Positions 10,139 through 18,380 of a stretch of 64,000 bases of DNA are shown here, piece after piece. The notes below the pieces were generated by a model. That model was given only the letters and a program-made list of their open reading frames with translations, was not told where the DNA came from and did no database searches. How positions within the stretch are numbered: position 1 is the first letter of the stretch; each line of letters opens with the position of its first letter. Source of the DNA: Paracidovorax avenae (lineage in GTDB: Bacteria; Pseudomonadota; Gammaproteobacteria; Burkholderiales; Burkholderiaceae_C); the NCBI RefSeq assembly GCF_040892545.1, contig NZ_CP156079.1, positions 1,302,001 to 1,366,000 of the forward strand, given 5' to 3'. Both the position numbers and the translations under genes were made by a program.

Positions 10139-10789
10139 TCAGGCCAGCGTCCGCAGCACCGCGCGCACGGGCGAGGCGTCCGCGGTGGCGAGCTTCAGGG
10201 GCAGGGCGATGAGTTCGTAGTCGCCCTCGGGAACCGCATCGAGCACGAGGTTCTCCAGTACTCGCAGCCCGCGCCGGCGGATCACCTGGTGGCTGTCCAG
10301 CGACTTGCTGTCGGCAGGGTCGATGCTGGCAGTGTCGATGCCCACCAGCACCACGCCCAGGTCGGCCAGGCGTTCGATGGTGTCCGGTGCGTAGGCAGCC
10401 AGCGCGGCATCCCAGCGGTCCACCGGCATGCGCTCGTAGGTGCGCACGAGCACGCGCCGCGGCAGGGCGGGCCGGTCGGCGCCCAGCGCGTGGGCGATGT
10501 GCTCCCATGCGACCAGCGGACCCTTGCCGATCGCATGGATCACGCGGCAGGGGCCGATGAAGGCGTCCAGGGAGACGTCGCCGATCGACGCGCCCTGCGG
10601 GTCGTAGTGCAGGGGCGCATCCGCATGCGTGCCCACGTGGGGCGACATCGTCACCGCGCTCACATTGACGGGGCACTGCGGCCCGATGGTCGCGCACCAC
10701 TGCTGCGCATAGGCCGTGTCGCCGGGAAACACCGGGCTGCCGGCATGCACCGGTGCGGAAATGTCCCAAAGAGAGCGGGGCGTGGTCAT
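10139..10789 (-). CDS. kynB: Kynurenine formamidase (arylformamidase)
   Basis: A 216-residue metal-dependent cyclase-family hydrolase that removes formate from N-formylkynurenine. The signature metal-binding motif [12 protein letters not shown] is present at about residues 60-71, preceded by [20 protein letters not shown], typical of KynB. ATG 10789 is used rather than the longer frame because it gives the family's usual N-terminus ([11 protein letters not shown]). It is the promoter-proximal gene of the kynBUA operon and is divergent from the Lrp/AsnC regulator across 135 bases, an arrangement known for KynR-controlled kyn operons in other proteobacteria. Confidence 0.96.
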   Translation of the reverse strand: MTTPRSLWDISAPVHAGSPVFPGDTAYAQQWCATIGPQCPVNVSAVTMSPHVGTHADAPLHYDPQGASIGDVSLDAFIGPCRVIHAIGKGPLVAWEHIAHALGADRPALPRRVLVRTYERMPVDRWDAALAAYAPDTIERLADLGVVLVGIDTASIDPADSKSLDSHQVIRRRGLRVLENLVLDAVPEGDYELIALPLKLATADASPVRAVLRTLA

Positions 10790-10884
10790 GGGGAGGGCTC
10801 CTTGCGGCGGCAACGCCGCCAACGCGCGCATCCTAGGCAGCCCACAAGCGCGTGGTGTCGTTTAATCCCTACATGCCGGAAAAT

Positions 10885-10900
10885 TGGAAGATCCTTTCCA
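10885..10900. promoter_or_regulatory. Candidate regulator site between kynB and the Lrp/AsnC gene
   Basis: TGGAA at 10885-10889 and TTCCA at 10896-10900 form an inverted pair with six bases between, inside an AT-richer patch of the 135-base divergent gap. Lrp/AsnC proteins bind such imperfect palindromes, so this is a plausible KynR site. The evidence is positional only. Confidence 0.35.
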
Positions 10901-10924
10901 TTTCGGCGCCTGTGGGAAAAATCT

Positions 10925-11395
10925 ATGCAACCCGAACTGGATCGAACGGACCGGCAGCTGGTATCGGCCCTGCAGGACAACGCCCGGCTCACGTCCGGCG
11001 AACTGGCCCAGATGGCCCATCTCTCGCAGTCCCCGTGCTGGCGCCGCGTGAAGCGCCTGGAAGAAGAGGGCGTGATCGCGGGCTACCACGCCACGCTCAA
11101 CCGGCGTGCGCTCGGCCTGGGGGTGATGGTGTTCGTGATGATCGGCATCGACCACCAGACCGAAGCGTCGTCCCTGCCTTTCGAGGAGGCGGTGTGCGCC
11201 ATTCCCGAGGTGGTCATGTTCCACGGCATCTCCGGCCCGGAGGATTTCATGCTGGTGGTCGTCACCCGCGACCTGGACGCCTATTCCGAGCTGCTGCAGA
11301 ACCGCCTGCACCGCCTGCCCGGCGTGCGCCGGGTGCACAGCTACTTCTCGCTGCAGGAATTCAAGGGGCGCATCGGCGGCCTGCCCGTGCCCTGA
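10925..11395 (+). CDS. kynR: Lrp/AsnC-family transcriptional regulator of kynurenine catabolism
   Basis: A 156-residue regulator. The N-terminal winged helix (residues about 5-60: LDRTDRQLVSALQDNARLT then SQSPCWRRVKRLEEEGVIAGY) is typical AsnC. The C-terminal half is the RAM ligand-binding and oligomerisation domain (GISGPEDFMLVVVTRDLDAY). It is transcribed away from kynB. In Pseudomonas, the homologous KynR responds to L-kynurenine and activates the kyn operon; that role is inferred here from position. ATG 10925 matches the family's start, and much longer upstream frames are ignored because they run antisense through kynB. Confidence 0.9.
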   Translation: MQPELDRTDRQLVSALQDNARLTSGELAQMAHLSQSPCWRRVKRLEEEGVIAGYHATLNRRALGLGVMVFVMIGIDHQTEASSLPFEEAVCAIPEVVMFHGISGPEDFMLVVVTRDLDAYSELLQNRLHRLPGVRRVHSYFSLQEFKGRIGGLPVP

Positions 11396-11401
11396 ACCCG
11401 G

Positions 11402-11728
11402 CTAAAGGACGAAGCCTTCTGGAAGCGGCGCCATGCCGTGGCGCCGCCGGGCCTGCGCGCAGGCGCCGCTGCCCGCCTCGAATTCACGGCAGGGCGAAGG
11501 GCGCCATTCATAGATGCCGCAGGCGGCCCGCGTGCCCACCTGCCCGGACAACGCGGCGCAACGCGGCGCCGCGTGGTCGGTGCCACGCATGCGGCGCAGG
11601 CCGGTATTCACTTCGACCACGAGTCCCGCGGGAACGCAGCCGCCTTCCTCCTGCGACTCGTACACCGAGAAATCGACGCGGAAACTCGCGCAGCAGGCGC
11701 CGCAGGTCAGGCAGGGGTGAAGGCTCAT
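11402..11728 (-). CDS. YkgJ-family cysteine-cluster protein
   Basis: A 108-residue small protein with the CxxCGACC cluster at the N-terminus (CLTCGACCASFR) and further Cys in the C-terminal half (CGIYEWRPSPCREF), the pattern of the UPF0153/YkgJ family thought to bind zinc or an Fe-S cluster. Its function is not established. ATG 11728 begins MSLHPCLTCGACC; upstream ATGs in the same frame would add unrelated sequence across the feo promoter. It converges on the kynR gene (six-base gap) and is divergent from feoA, so a link to iron status is possible but unproven. Confidence 0.85.
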   Translation of the reverse strand: MSLHPCLTCGACCASFRVDFSVYESQEEGGCVPAGLVVEVNTGLRRMRGTDHAAPRCAALSGQVGTRAACGIYEWRPSPCREFEAGSGACAQARRRHGMAPLPEGFVL

Positions 11729-11877
11729 GGCGGCGCGATTGTGCCCCGGCTCGCACGCGAGCGGCGCAGCGCCCGGTGCGGGCAGCTCCAGGACGAGAGA
11801 AAATCCCGGCCGTGCGAGAACCTTTGCGTGCCATGGGGGTCTGTGATCCATCGCAAGGCCCAAAAGGTTCTGCCAGG

Positions 11878-11897
11878 TAGAATGAGAATTAATATCA
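11878..11897 (+). promoter_or_regulatory. Fur box overlapping the feoA promoter -10
   Basis: TGAGAATTAATATCA at 11883-11897 matches the 7-1-7 Fur consensus TGATAATNATTATCA at all but two fixed positions. A -10-like TAGAAT occupies 11878-11883, directly overlapping it. Iron-loaded Fur would therefore be expected to block transcription of feoA-feoB when iron is sufficient (inference from the known Fur mechanism). The -35 is weak. Confidence 0.8.
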
Positions 11898-11915
11898 TTG
11901 CTAACAATAGCTCCC

Positions 11916-12236
11916 ATGAAGATGTCCGCTGACGATGCGGCCGGGCTCGCGCACGCCCGGCCTTCCTCCCCGCACGCGCCCATGGGGCTGGACCAGTTGC
12001 CGCGCCGGGTGGCCGCGCACGTGGCGTCCCTTCAGCCCGCGCGCGACGAGCGCGAGCAGGCGATCGTGCAGCGTCTCATGGAAATCGGCTTCCTGCCGGG
12101 CGAACCCGTGCGCATCGTGGCCAGCGGCTTTCCCGGCGGCGATCCCCTCGCCGTCCGCATCGGGCAGGCCACTTTCGCGCTGCGGCGCCACGAGGCAGCC
12201 CTGGTCCAGGTGCAGCCCGGGGAGGTGCCGGCATGA
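11916..12236 (+). CDS. feoA: Ferrous iron transport protein A
   Basis: A 106-residue cytoplasmic SH3-like FeoA protein, an accessory of the FeoB Fe2+ transporter. The FeoA core runs from about residue 45 (RLMEIGFLPGEPVRIVASG) to FALRRHEAALVQVQP. The first 30 residues are a non-conserved Ala/Pro-rich tail, so the true start may be ATG 11922 or later; there is no clear ribosome-binding site for either. It overlaps feoB by four bases (ATGA), implying translational coupling, and lies just downstream of the Fur box. Confidence 0.92.
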   Translation: MKMSADDAAGLAHARPSSPHAPMGLDQLPRRVAAHVASLQPARDEREQAIVQRLMEIGFLPGEPVRIVASGFPGGDPLAVRIGQATFALRRHEAALVQVQPGEVPA

Positions 12237-14137
12237 CGGTACAGGCCTCGACCTCCGGTGCCCAGCCGCTGCGCATCGCCCTGCTGGGCAATCCCAACTG
12301 CGGCAAGACCGCGCTCTTCAACCTGCTGACCGGCGCCCGCCAGAAGGTCGCCAACTACGCGGGCGTGACCGTGGAGCGCAAGGAAGGCCACCTGCAGACG
12401 GCGGGCGGGCGGCGCGTGCGCGTGCTCGACCTGCCAGGTGCCTACAGCCTGAACGCCCACAGCCTCGACGAAGCCGTCACGCGCGACATCGTCACCGGAC
12501 GGCGCGCGGGCGAGTCCCTGCCCGACCTGCTCGTGTGCGTGACCGATGCCACGCACCTGCGGCTCAATCTGCGGCTGGTGCTGGAAGCCCGCGCGCTCGG
12601 CCTGCCCATGGTGCTGGCGCTCAACATGAGCGACATGGCCGAGCGCCAGGGCATCTCCATCGACCGCGAGGCGCTGTCGCGGGAACTCGGCATGCCGGTG
12701 ATCTCCACGGTCGGCGTGCGCAGCGACGGCGCTCGGGAACTGCTGGGCTGGCTGGATACGGCCACGCCACCGCTGCCCACGGCCCCCGCGGCCGCGGCGG
12801 AGGGCCCGGCTTCCGCGTCCGAGCGCGCGATGCAGCTGCACCAGGAAGTGCGCCGGATCATGTCGGTGGCCGTGCGCGAGCCCGCGGCCGCCAGCCTGCT
12901 CGCGGACGACCGCATCGACGCGGTGGTACTGCATCCGTTCTGGGGCCTCGTGCTCCTGGCCGTGACCCTGTTCCTCATGTTCCAGGCCGTCTTCAGCTGG
13001 GCCGAGGCCCCCAAGGGCCTCATCGAGGACGGCGTGTCGGCGCTGTCGGGCTGGGTCAACGCCCACATGGCCGAAGGGCCGCTGCGCAGCCTGCTCACCG
13101 ACGGCATCCTGGCCGGCACCGGGGGCGTGCTGGTCTTCCTGCCGCAGATCCTGATCCTGTTCCTCTTCATCCTCGCGCTGGAGGATTCCGGCTACCTGCC
13201 GCGCGCCGCGTTCCTGCTGGACCGCGTCATGGGCACGGTCGGCCTGTCGGGGCGGTCCTTCATCCCGCTGCTCTCCAGCTTCGCCTGCGCCGTTCCGGGC
13301 GTGATGGCCACGCGCTCGATCACCCACTGGCGCGACCGGCTGGTGACCATCATGATCGCACCGCTCATGACCTGCTCGGCGCGGCTGCCGGTCTATGCCT
13401 TGCTGATCGGCGCGTTCATTCCCGAGCGCGCGGTGGCCGGTATTTTCAACCTCCAGGGTCTGGTGCTGTTCGCGCTGTATGCCGGCGGCATCGTGAGCGC
13501 CATGGCCGTGGCGGCCGTGGCCCGCCTGGCACGGCGCCAGCAGGGTGCGACACCGCTGCTCATGGAACTGCCCGCCTACCGCTGGCCCAGCCTGCGCGGC
13601 CTGGCGCAGGGCCTCTACGAGCGCGCGATGATCTTCCTCAAGCGCGTGGGCGGCATCATCCTGGCGGTGACCATCCTGCTGTGGTTCCTCTCCAGCTATC
13701 CGGCGCCGCCGGACGGCGCCACGGGTGCCGCCATCGGCTACAGCTTCGCCGGCCGCATCGGCGCCTTCCTGGAGCCCCTGGTCGCACCCATCGGCTTCAA
13801 CTGGCAGATCGCGATCGCCCTCGTGCCCGGCATGGCCGCACGCGAAGTCGCCGTGAGCGCGCTCGGCACCGTCTATGCGCTGTCGGCCACGGGCGAGGAG
13901 GCAGCTGCGCAACTGGGCACGCTGATCGGGCAGACCTGGTCGCTCGCGACGGCGCTGTCGCTGCTCGTGTGGTTCGTGTTCGCACCCCAGTGCATCTCCA
14001 CCATCGCCGCCGTGCGGCGTGAAACCAACAGCTGGCGCTATCCGATCATCATGGCGGCCTACCTGTTCGCGCTGGCCTATGCCGCGAGCTTAGTCACCTA
14101 CCGCGTGGCGCTCGCCCTGACCTCCGGAGGTGGATGA
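12233..14137 (+). CDS. feoB: Ferrous iron transporter FeoB
   Basis: A 634-residue inner-membrane Fe2+ transporter with a cytoplasmic N-terminal GTPase domain. G1 is GNPNCGKT (residues about 19-26), G2 the Thr in YAGVTVERKEG, G3 DLPGAY and G4 NMSD. The membrane part starts near residue 235 and shows the two Gate motifs (SFACAVPGVMATRS; MAAREVAVSALGT). The length matches the shorter FeoB type of beta-proteobacteria rather than the 770-residue enterobacterial form. It overlaps both neighbours by four bases, so feoA-feoB and the Cys-rich gene form one unit. Confidence 0.97.
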   Translation: MTVQASTSGAQPLRIALLGNPNCGKTALFNLLTGARQKVANYAGVTVERKEGHLQTAGGRRVRVLDLPGAYSLNAHSLDEAVTRDIVTGRRAGESLPDLLVCVTDATHLRLNLRLVLEARALGLPMVLALNMSDMAERQGISIDREALSRELGMPVISTVGVRSDGARELLGWLDTATPPLPTAPAAAAEGPASASERAMQLHQEVRRIMSVAVREPAAASLLADDRIDAVVLHPFWGLVLLAVTLFLMFQAVFSWAEAPKGLIEDGVSALSGWVNAHMAEGPLRSLLTDGILAGTGGVLVFLPQILILFLFILALEDSGYLPRAAFLLDRVMGTVGLSGRSFIPLLSSFACAVPGVMATRSITHWRDRLVTIMIAPLMTCSARLPVYALLIGAFIPERAVAGIFNLQGLVLFALYAGGIVSAMAVAAVARLARRQQGATPLLMELPAYRWPSLRGLAQGLYERAMIFLKRVGGIILAVTILLWFLSSYPAPPDGATGAAIGYSFAGRIGAFLEPLVAPIGFNWQIAIALVPGMAAREVAVSALGTVYALSATGEEAAAQLGTLIGQTWSLATALSLLVWFVFAPQCISTIAAVRRETNSWRYPIIMAAYLFALAYAASLVTYRVALALTSGGG

Positions 14138-14433
14138 ACATGACATCGCAGGAATGGATCGTCGCGGCGGCCGTGGCCCTGGCCGCGGCCTATGTCGCCT
14201 GGAAGTGGATGCCCGCGCGCTGGCGCGCCCGCCTGGGCGGCGTCCACCCTGCGCTGGCGGCATCGTCCGGTTGCGGAGGCTGCGACAGCTGCGGAAGCAG
14301 TGGCGGTGGCGGCTGCGCGACCTCGTCGCCGCAGGCCGGCAGCGGCGACGGGCAGCCGGTGGTGTTCCATCCCCCGGTGCGCAGCCAGGGCGCAGGGGTT
14401 TCCCGGCCGCAGCAGGGCTCCTCCTCTTCTTGA
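14134..14433 (+). CDS. FeoB-associated Cys-rich single-pass membrane protein
   Basis: A 99-residue protein starting in an ATGA overlap with feoB. One hydrophobic helix (residues about 7-24) is followed by a short basic stretch and then a cysteine cluster (CGGCDSCGSSGGGGC). It then has a Ser/Pro-rich tail. This is the layout of the FeoB-associated Cys-rich membrane protein group, which takes the place of FeoC in many genomes. Iron binding or FeoB assembly is a reasonable but unproven role. An alternative start at 14140 (two codons later) is possible. Confidence 0.8.
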   Translation: MNMTSQEWIVAAAVALAAAYVAWKWMPARWRARLGGVHPALAASSGCGGCDSCGSSGGGGCATSSPQAGSGDGQPVVFHPPVRSQGAGVSRPQQGSSSS

Positions 14434-14464
14434 GCCTGCGGCTCCTGGCTCCTGTCTGCGGGCC

Positions 14465-14917
14465 TCAATCCCTGCGGCCGCTTCCCCGGTGGCCGGTCGG
14501 CTGGAACCCGAAACCCGGCTCCAGGATATCCGTGCAGCTGCGGCAGTAAAGGAACTGCGTGCTCCGGTCATCGCTGATGGAGCCCCAGCCGGTCCAGTTG
14601 TCGATGGAGACCTTGAACCGCCGTCCGTCCTTCAATTCCACTCTGCCTTCGGCATTGCAGTCATCGGCAAGCATCTCCTGGTCGTAGCGCTCCGGGGTGC
14701 CCGCGTGGGCGTGCGCCAGGAAAAACCGCAGCCGCTTTTCGTCGAGCACCAGGTGGCTGCATTGGCCCTGGCCGAAGCTGCGGGCTGCGGGCTGGTCGAT
14801 GGTGACCTGGCGGACATGCTGCGGTCGCCAGAATTCCTGGATGGGCCGGCCTGCGGCAGGCGCCGTGCCGAAGGACATGGCTGCGATGGCCGTGAATGTG
14901 ATGAAACGCATCTTCAT
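14465..14917 (-). CDS. Secreted protein of unknown function
   Basis: A 150-residue protein not recognised as a member of a characterised family. Residues 1-22 look like a cleavable signal peptide (two basic residues, hydrophobic ITFTAIAAMSFG, then AAG). The mature part has a cysteine pair (YCRSCTD) near the C-terminus and single Cys residues at CSH and DDCN. It ends in a basic GHRGSGRRD tail. The repeated short acidic/aromatic segments (LKDGRRFKVSIDNWTGWG) suggest a small beta-rich periplasmic domain. It lies 46 bases after the HD-hydrolase gene on the same strand and faces the feo operon tail to tail. Confidence 0.7.
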   Translation of the reverse strand: MKMRFITFTAIAAMSFGTAPAAGRPIQEFWRPQHVRQVTIDQPAARSFGQGQCSHLVLDEKRLRFFLAHAHAGTPERYDQEMLADDCNAEGRVELKDGRRFKVSIDNWTGWGSISDDRSTQFLYCRSCTDILEPGFGFQPTGHRGSGRRD

Positions 14918-14963
14918 TGCCGTGAATCCGTCGCCGTTGTTGGCGGGCCTGGATCCTTGCTTC

Positions 14964-15641
14964 CTAGAAAGTCTTTCCCGCACCCAGCACCTCCAGCGCA
15001 TGCCGCAGATTCTCCCGCGCCTGGACCTCGCAGCGCTCGCGGAACCAGGGCGTGGCATACAGGGCCGGCCGCTCCAGGAACGACCGCAGGACCGCGCAGC
15101 GCCCCGCCTGGTAACGCGGCCAGCGCACGAACCGGTATTCGCGTCGCACGTTGCGCTCGAATTCGGCATAGACCGCCGGAGGCTGCCCGAGGATGGCAAG
15201 GTCGATGTCCACCACCCAGCAGGCATCTCCAGCGGGATGCGGTTCCGCTCCATGGCGCGTCGCCAGGATGTGCCGCTCCACGGTCTCCACCCGTGCGGTG
15301 CCCAGGCCCTGGCCCTGCAGGAAGCGGCCTGCCCAGCGCGCGCTGCGTTCCTCGTTGCGGCCCGACCAGGGCCAATAGACGGCGTCGTGGAACCAGAGGG
15401 CGAGGGCGATGGCCTCCGGGTCCTCCATGGGCTGAGGCCCGGCAGGATCGCGCGCTGCCTCCCAGTGGTCCAGGCAGGCACGCAGGTGATGGGTGTCGTG
15501 GTAGGCGCGGGGCCAGAACGACCAGTGGCGCAGCAGGCGCCTTCCTTCCGCCGTCCAGGCGGGCCCATGCCGGGACAGCGACCGGCCCAGTGCTTCCCAG
15601 CGGGCCAGCAGGGCCGGCACGGCATCATGGCGGGCATCCAT
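14964..15641 (-). CDS. HD-domain metal-dependent phosphohydrolase (COG4339 type)
   Basis: A 225-residue predicted HD-superfamily hydrolase. The metal-binding residues are visible in YHDTHHLRACLDHW (about residue 47), in LALWFHDAVYWP (the HD pair, about residue 82) and in VVDIDLAILGQP (about residue 147). Members are annotated as predicted metal-dependent HD phosphohydrolases with no proven substrate. It starts at ATG 15641, 30 bases downstream of argF on the same strand, so it may be read as part of the arg transcript. Confidence 0.82.
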   Translation of the reverse strand: MDARHDAVPALLARWEALGRSLSRHGPAWTAEGRRLLRHWSFWPRAYHDTHHLRACLDHWEAARDPAGPQPMEDPEAIALALWFHDAVYWPWSGRNEERSARWAGRFLQGQGLGTARVETVERHILATRHGAEPHPAGDACWVVDIDLAILGQPPAVYAEFERNVRREYRFVRWPRYQAGRCAVLRSFLERPALYATPWFRERCEVQARENLRHALEVLGAGKTF

Positions 15642-15671
15642 GGCGCAGGCCTGGCCGCGGGGCAGGCGCTT

Positions 15672-16583
15672 TCAGGCCATCCGGCCCAGCAGCAGGTATT
15701 CCATCAGCGCCTTCTGCACGTGCATGCGGTTCTCCGCCTCGTCCCACACGACGGATTGCGGGCCATCGATCACGTCGGCCTCCACTTCCTCGCCGCGGTG
15801 CGCCGGCAGGCAGTGCATGAACAGCGCGTCCGGGCGCGCCGCAGCCATCATCTCGGCGTCCACGCACCAGTCGGCGAATGCCTTCTTGCGGGCCTCGTTC
15901 TCGGCCTCGTAGCCCATGCTGGTCCACACGTCGGTGGTGATGAGGTCGGCGCCGCGGCAGGCCTCCAGCGGGTCGCTGAACACCTTGTAGTGCGAGCCGG
16001 CCGCCACGCCTGCGATGCGGCTGTCCACTTCGTAGCCCGAGGGCGTGCTCACGTGCACCGTGAAGCCCAGGAGCTCGGCCGCCTGCAGCCAGGTGTTGGC
16101 CATGTTGTTGCCGTCGCCCACCCAGGCCACCGTCCTGCCCTGGATGGAGCCGCGGTGCTCGATGAACGTGAAGATGTCGGCCAGGATCTGGCAGGGGTGG
16201 AATTCGTTGGTGAGGCCGTTGATGACCGGCACCCGCGAATGCGCCGCGAAGCGCTCGATCTTGGTCTGCTCGTAGGTGCGGATCATCACCAGGTCCACCA
16301 TGCGGCTGATGACCTTGGCGCTGTCCTCGATGGGCTCGGCACGTCCGAGCTGGCTGTCGCCCGTGGTGAGGTGCACCACGCTGCCGCCGAGCTGGTACAT
16401 GCCGGCCTCGAAGCTCACGCGCGTGCGCGTGCTGGCCTTCTCGAAGATCATGGCCAGCGTGCGGTCCGTGAGCGGATGGTGCTTCTCATAGCGCTTGAAC
16501 TTGCCCTTGATGACCGCCGCGCGCTCGAACAGGTAGGCGTAATCCTGGGCGGAGAGGTCCTTGAATTGCAGGTAGTGCTTCAT
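15672..16583 (-). CDS. argF: Ornithine carbamoyltransferase
   Basis: A 303-residue enzyme that joins carbamoyl phosphate and ornithine to make citrulline in arginine synthesis. Diagnostic motifs are FEKASTRTR (carbamoyl-phosphate STRT loop), HPCQILAD, the ornithine-binding SMG in DVWTSMGYE, and FMHCLPAHRGEEV, which holds the catalytic HCLP. ATG 16583 (MKHYLQF) gives the family start; an ATG at 16601, overlapping the argD stop by four bases, would add six residues and is a real alternative. It is directly downstream of argD. Confidence 0.95.
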   Translation of the reverse strand: MKHYLQFKDLSAQDYAYLFERAAVIKGKFKRYEKHHPLTDRTLAMIFEKASTRTRVSFEAGMYQLGGSVVHLTTGDSQLGRAEPIEDSAKVISRMVDLVMIRTYEQTKIERFAAHSRVPVINGLTNEFHPCQILADIFTFIEHRGSIQGRTVAWVGDGNNMANTWLQAAELLGFTVHVSTPSGYEVDSRIAGVAAGSHYKVFSDPLEACRGADLITTDVWTSMGYEAENEARKKAFADWCVDAEMMAAARPDALFMHCLPAHRGEEVEADVIDGPQSVVWDEAENRMHVQKALMEYLLLGRMA

Positions 16584-16597
16584 GTCGGAGACGGCTT

Positions 16598-17794
16598 TCA
16601 TTCGGCCAGGAAGGCCTTGACCAGCGGGGCGAGCAGGGACACGATCTCGTCGGCCTCTTCGCGCGTGAGGATGAGCGCGGGCACCATGCGGATCACGCTG
16701 TCCGCGGTGACGGACAGCAGCAGGCCGGCTTCGGCGGCACGGCCCACCAGCACGCCGCACGGCCGGTCGAGCTCGATGCCCAGCATCAGGCCCTGGCCGC
16801 GGATCTCCTTCACGCCGGGCAGTCCGCCCAGCTCGCGCTGCAGCGCCGCCTTCAGGTGCGCGCCCACGTCGGCCGCGTTCTGCAGCAGGCCGTCTTCCTC
16901 CATGATGCGCACGGTCTCCACGCCGGCCCGCATGGCCAGCGGGTTGCCGCCGAAGGTCGTGCCGTGGTTGCCGGGCGCGAAGATGTTCGCGGCCCTGGGG
17001 CCCGCCACCACCGCGCCGATCGGCACGCCCGAGCCCAGGCCCTTGGCCAGCGGCATCACGTCCGGCACGATGCCGGCCCACTGGTGCGCGAACCACTTGC
17101 CGGTGCGGCCCATGCCGCACTGCACCTCGTCGATCATCATCAGCCAGCCGCGCTCGTTGCAGAGCTGCCGCAGTTGCTGCAGGTACTCGATGCGCATGGG
17201 GTTCACGCCGCCTTCGCCCTGGATGGTCTCGAAGAACACGGCCACCACGTCCGGGTTGCCTTCAGTGGCCTTGCGGATGGCCTCGATGTCGTTCATCGGC
17301 ACGCGGATGAAGCCTTCGACCAGCGGGCCGAAGCCGGCCTGCACCTTCGGGTTGCCGGTGGCCGACAGGGTGGCGATGGAGCGGCCGTGGAAGGCCTTTT
17401 CATAGACCACGATCTGCGGGCGCTCGATGCCCTTGTCGTGGCCGTACTTGCGTGCCAGCTTGAGCGCGGCCTCGTTGGCCTCCAGCCCGGAATTGCAGAA
17501 GAACACGTTCGTCATGCCGGAGCGCTCCACCAGCTGGGCGGCGAGCTGCTCCTGCAGGGGAACGTGGTAGTAGTTGGAGCTGTGGATCAGCTTGGCCACC
17601 TGCTCCTGCAGCGCCGGCACGAGCTTTGCATGGTTGTGGCCCAGCGTGTTCACTGCGATGCCGCCCAGCGCGTCGAGGTACTGCTTGCCGTTCACGTCCC
17701 AGACCCTGCAGCCCTGGCCTCGCTCGAGCGCGATCGGCAGGCGGCCGTAGGTGTTCATCACGTGGGGCGAGGCGGGCTGGGCGGAAGCGCTCAT
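16598..17794 (-). CDS. argD: Acetylornithine aminotransferase
   Basis: A 398-residue class III PLP aminotransferase that converts N-acetylglutamate semialdehyde to acetylornithine. Visible elements are GGIAVNTLGHNH, the cofactor region FFCNSGLEANEAALKLAR, the Asp of MMIDEVQCGMGRTGKW, and the PLP-binding lysine in MPLAKGLGSGVPIGA. The enzyme may also serve lysine synthesis, as ArgD does in other bacteria. It is the first gene of the argD-argF pair on the minus strand; its promoter must lie in the 256 bases that separate it from the divergent DUF3579 gene. Confidence 0.96.
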   Translation of the reverse strand: MSASAQPASPHVMNTYGRLPIALERGQGCRVWDVNGKQYLDALGGIAVNTLGHNHAKLVPALQEQVAKLIHSSNYYHVPLQEQLAAQLVERSGMTNVFFCNSGLEANEAALKLARKYGHDKGIERPQIVVYEKAFHGRSIATLSATGNPKVQAGFGPLVEGFIRVPMNDIEAIRKATEGNPDVVAVFFETIQGEGGVNPMRIEYLQQLRQLCNERGWLMMIDEVQCGMGRTGKWFAHQWAGIVPDVMPLAKGLGSGVPIGAVVAGPRAANIFAPGNHGTTFGGNPLAMRAGVETVRIMEEDGLLQNAADVGAHLKAALQRELGGLPGVKEIRGQGLMLGIELDRPCGVLVGRAAEAGLLLSVTADSVIRMVPALILTREEADEIVSLLAPLVKAFLAE

Positions 17795-17966
17795 GCAGAA
17801 ATCTCCAGGCGTTCAATGCGTATCGGGAAAGAATGCGCCGGTCCGGGGAGAAGGCCGGCCGGCGCGCGAAGCACGATTCTAGGTGCAGGGCATGACGGTG
17901 CCATTGCCGATTGCGCATCACAGCCATGCGAGCCGCCGGGAACGCCAGGGTCTTTGGGGTGGGTAG

Positions 17967-17987
17967 CTCTTATATAAGAGTTAGAAT
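17967..17987 (+). promoter_or_regulatory. 14-base palindrome inside a putative promoter of the DUF3579 gene
   Basis: CTCTTATATAAGAG at 17967-17980 is a perfect palindrome. It is followed directly by a -10-like TAGAAT at 17982-17987, so it fills the -35/-10 spacer, a classic operator position. It is 64 bases from the DUF3579 start and about 170 bases from the divergent argD start. The binding protein is not identifiable from the window. Confidence 0.55.
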
Positions 17988-18050
17988 GCTGGTCAGTAGC
18001 GCCTGGCGGCGATCCTGCGGCGACTTCCCTCCACGACCCCCCGATCCCCC

Positions 18051-18380
18051 ATGGTTTCCCCCAACTCGAAAGAAGTCTTCATCCAAGGCATCACCCACGA
18101 CGGGAAAACCTTCCGCCCCAGCGACTGGGCCGAGCGCCTGGCGGGCGTCATGAGCCAGTTCCGGCCCGGCGGCGCGCGGCCCGGCAGCCACCTGAGCTAT
18201 TCCCCCTGGTGCGTGCCCACCACCATGAATGGCGTGAAATGCGTGGTGGTCCACCGCGACCTGCAGACGCATGAGCCCATGGCCTGGGATTTCGTCATGA
18301 ATTTCGCACGCGACAATGGCCTGCAGGTGGCCGAGGCCTGCCTGCTGCCGGACGGCGCGCCCGCTCCCGGCAAGGCCTGA
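18051..18380 (+). CDS. DUF3579 family protein
   Basis: A 109-residue protein matching the beta-proteobacterial DUF3579 family from MVSPNSKEVFIQGIT through FRPSDWAERLAGVMSQF to MAWDFVMNFARDNGLQV. The family has no established function; proteins are small, cytoplasmic and without obvious catalytic motifs. It stands alone on the plus strand with its own putative promoter and palindrome, divergent from argD and convergent with mqo. Confidence 0.88.
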   Translation: MVSPNSKEVFIQGITHDGKTFRPSDWAERLAGVMSQFRPGGARPGSHLSYSPWCVPTTMNGVKCVVVHRDLQTHEPMAWDFVMNFARDNGLQVAEACLLPDGAPAPGKA

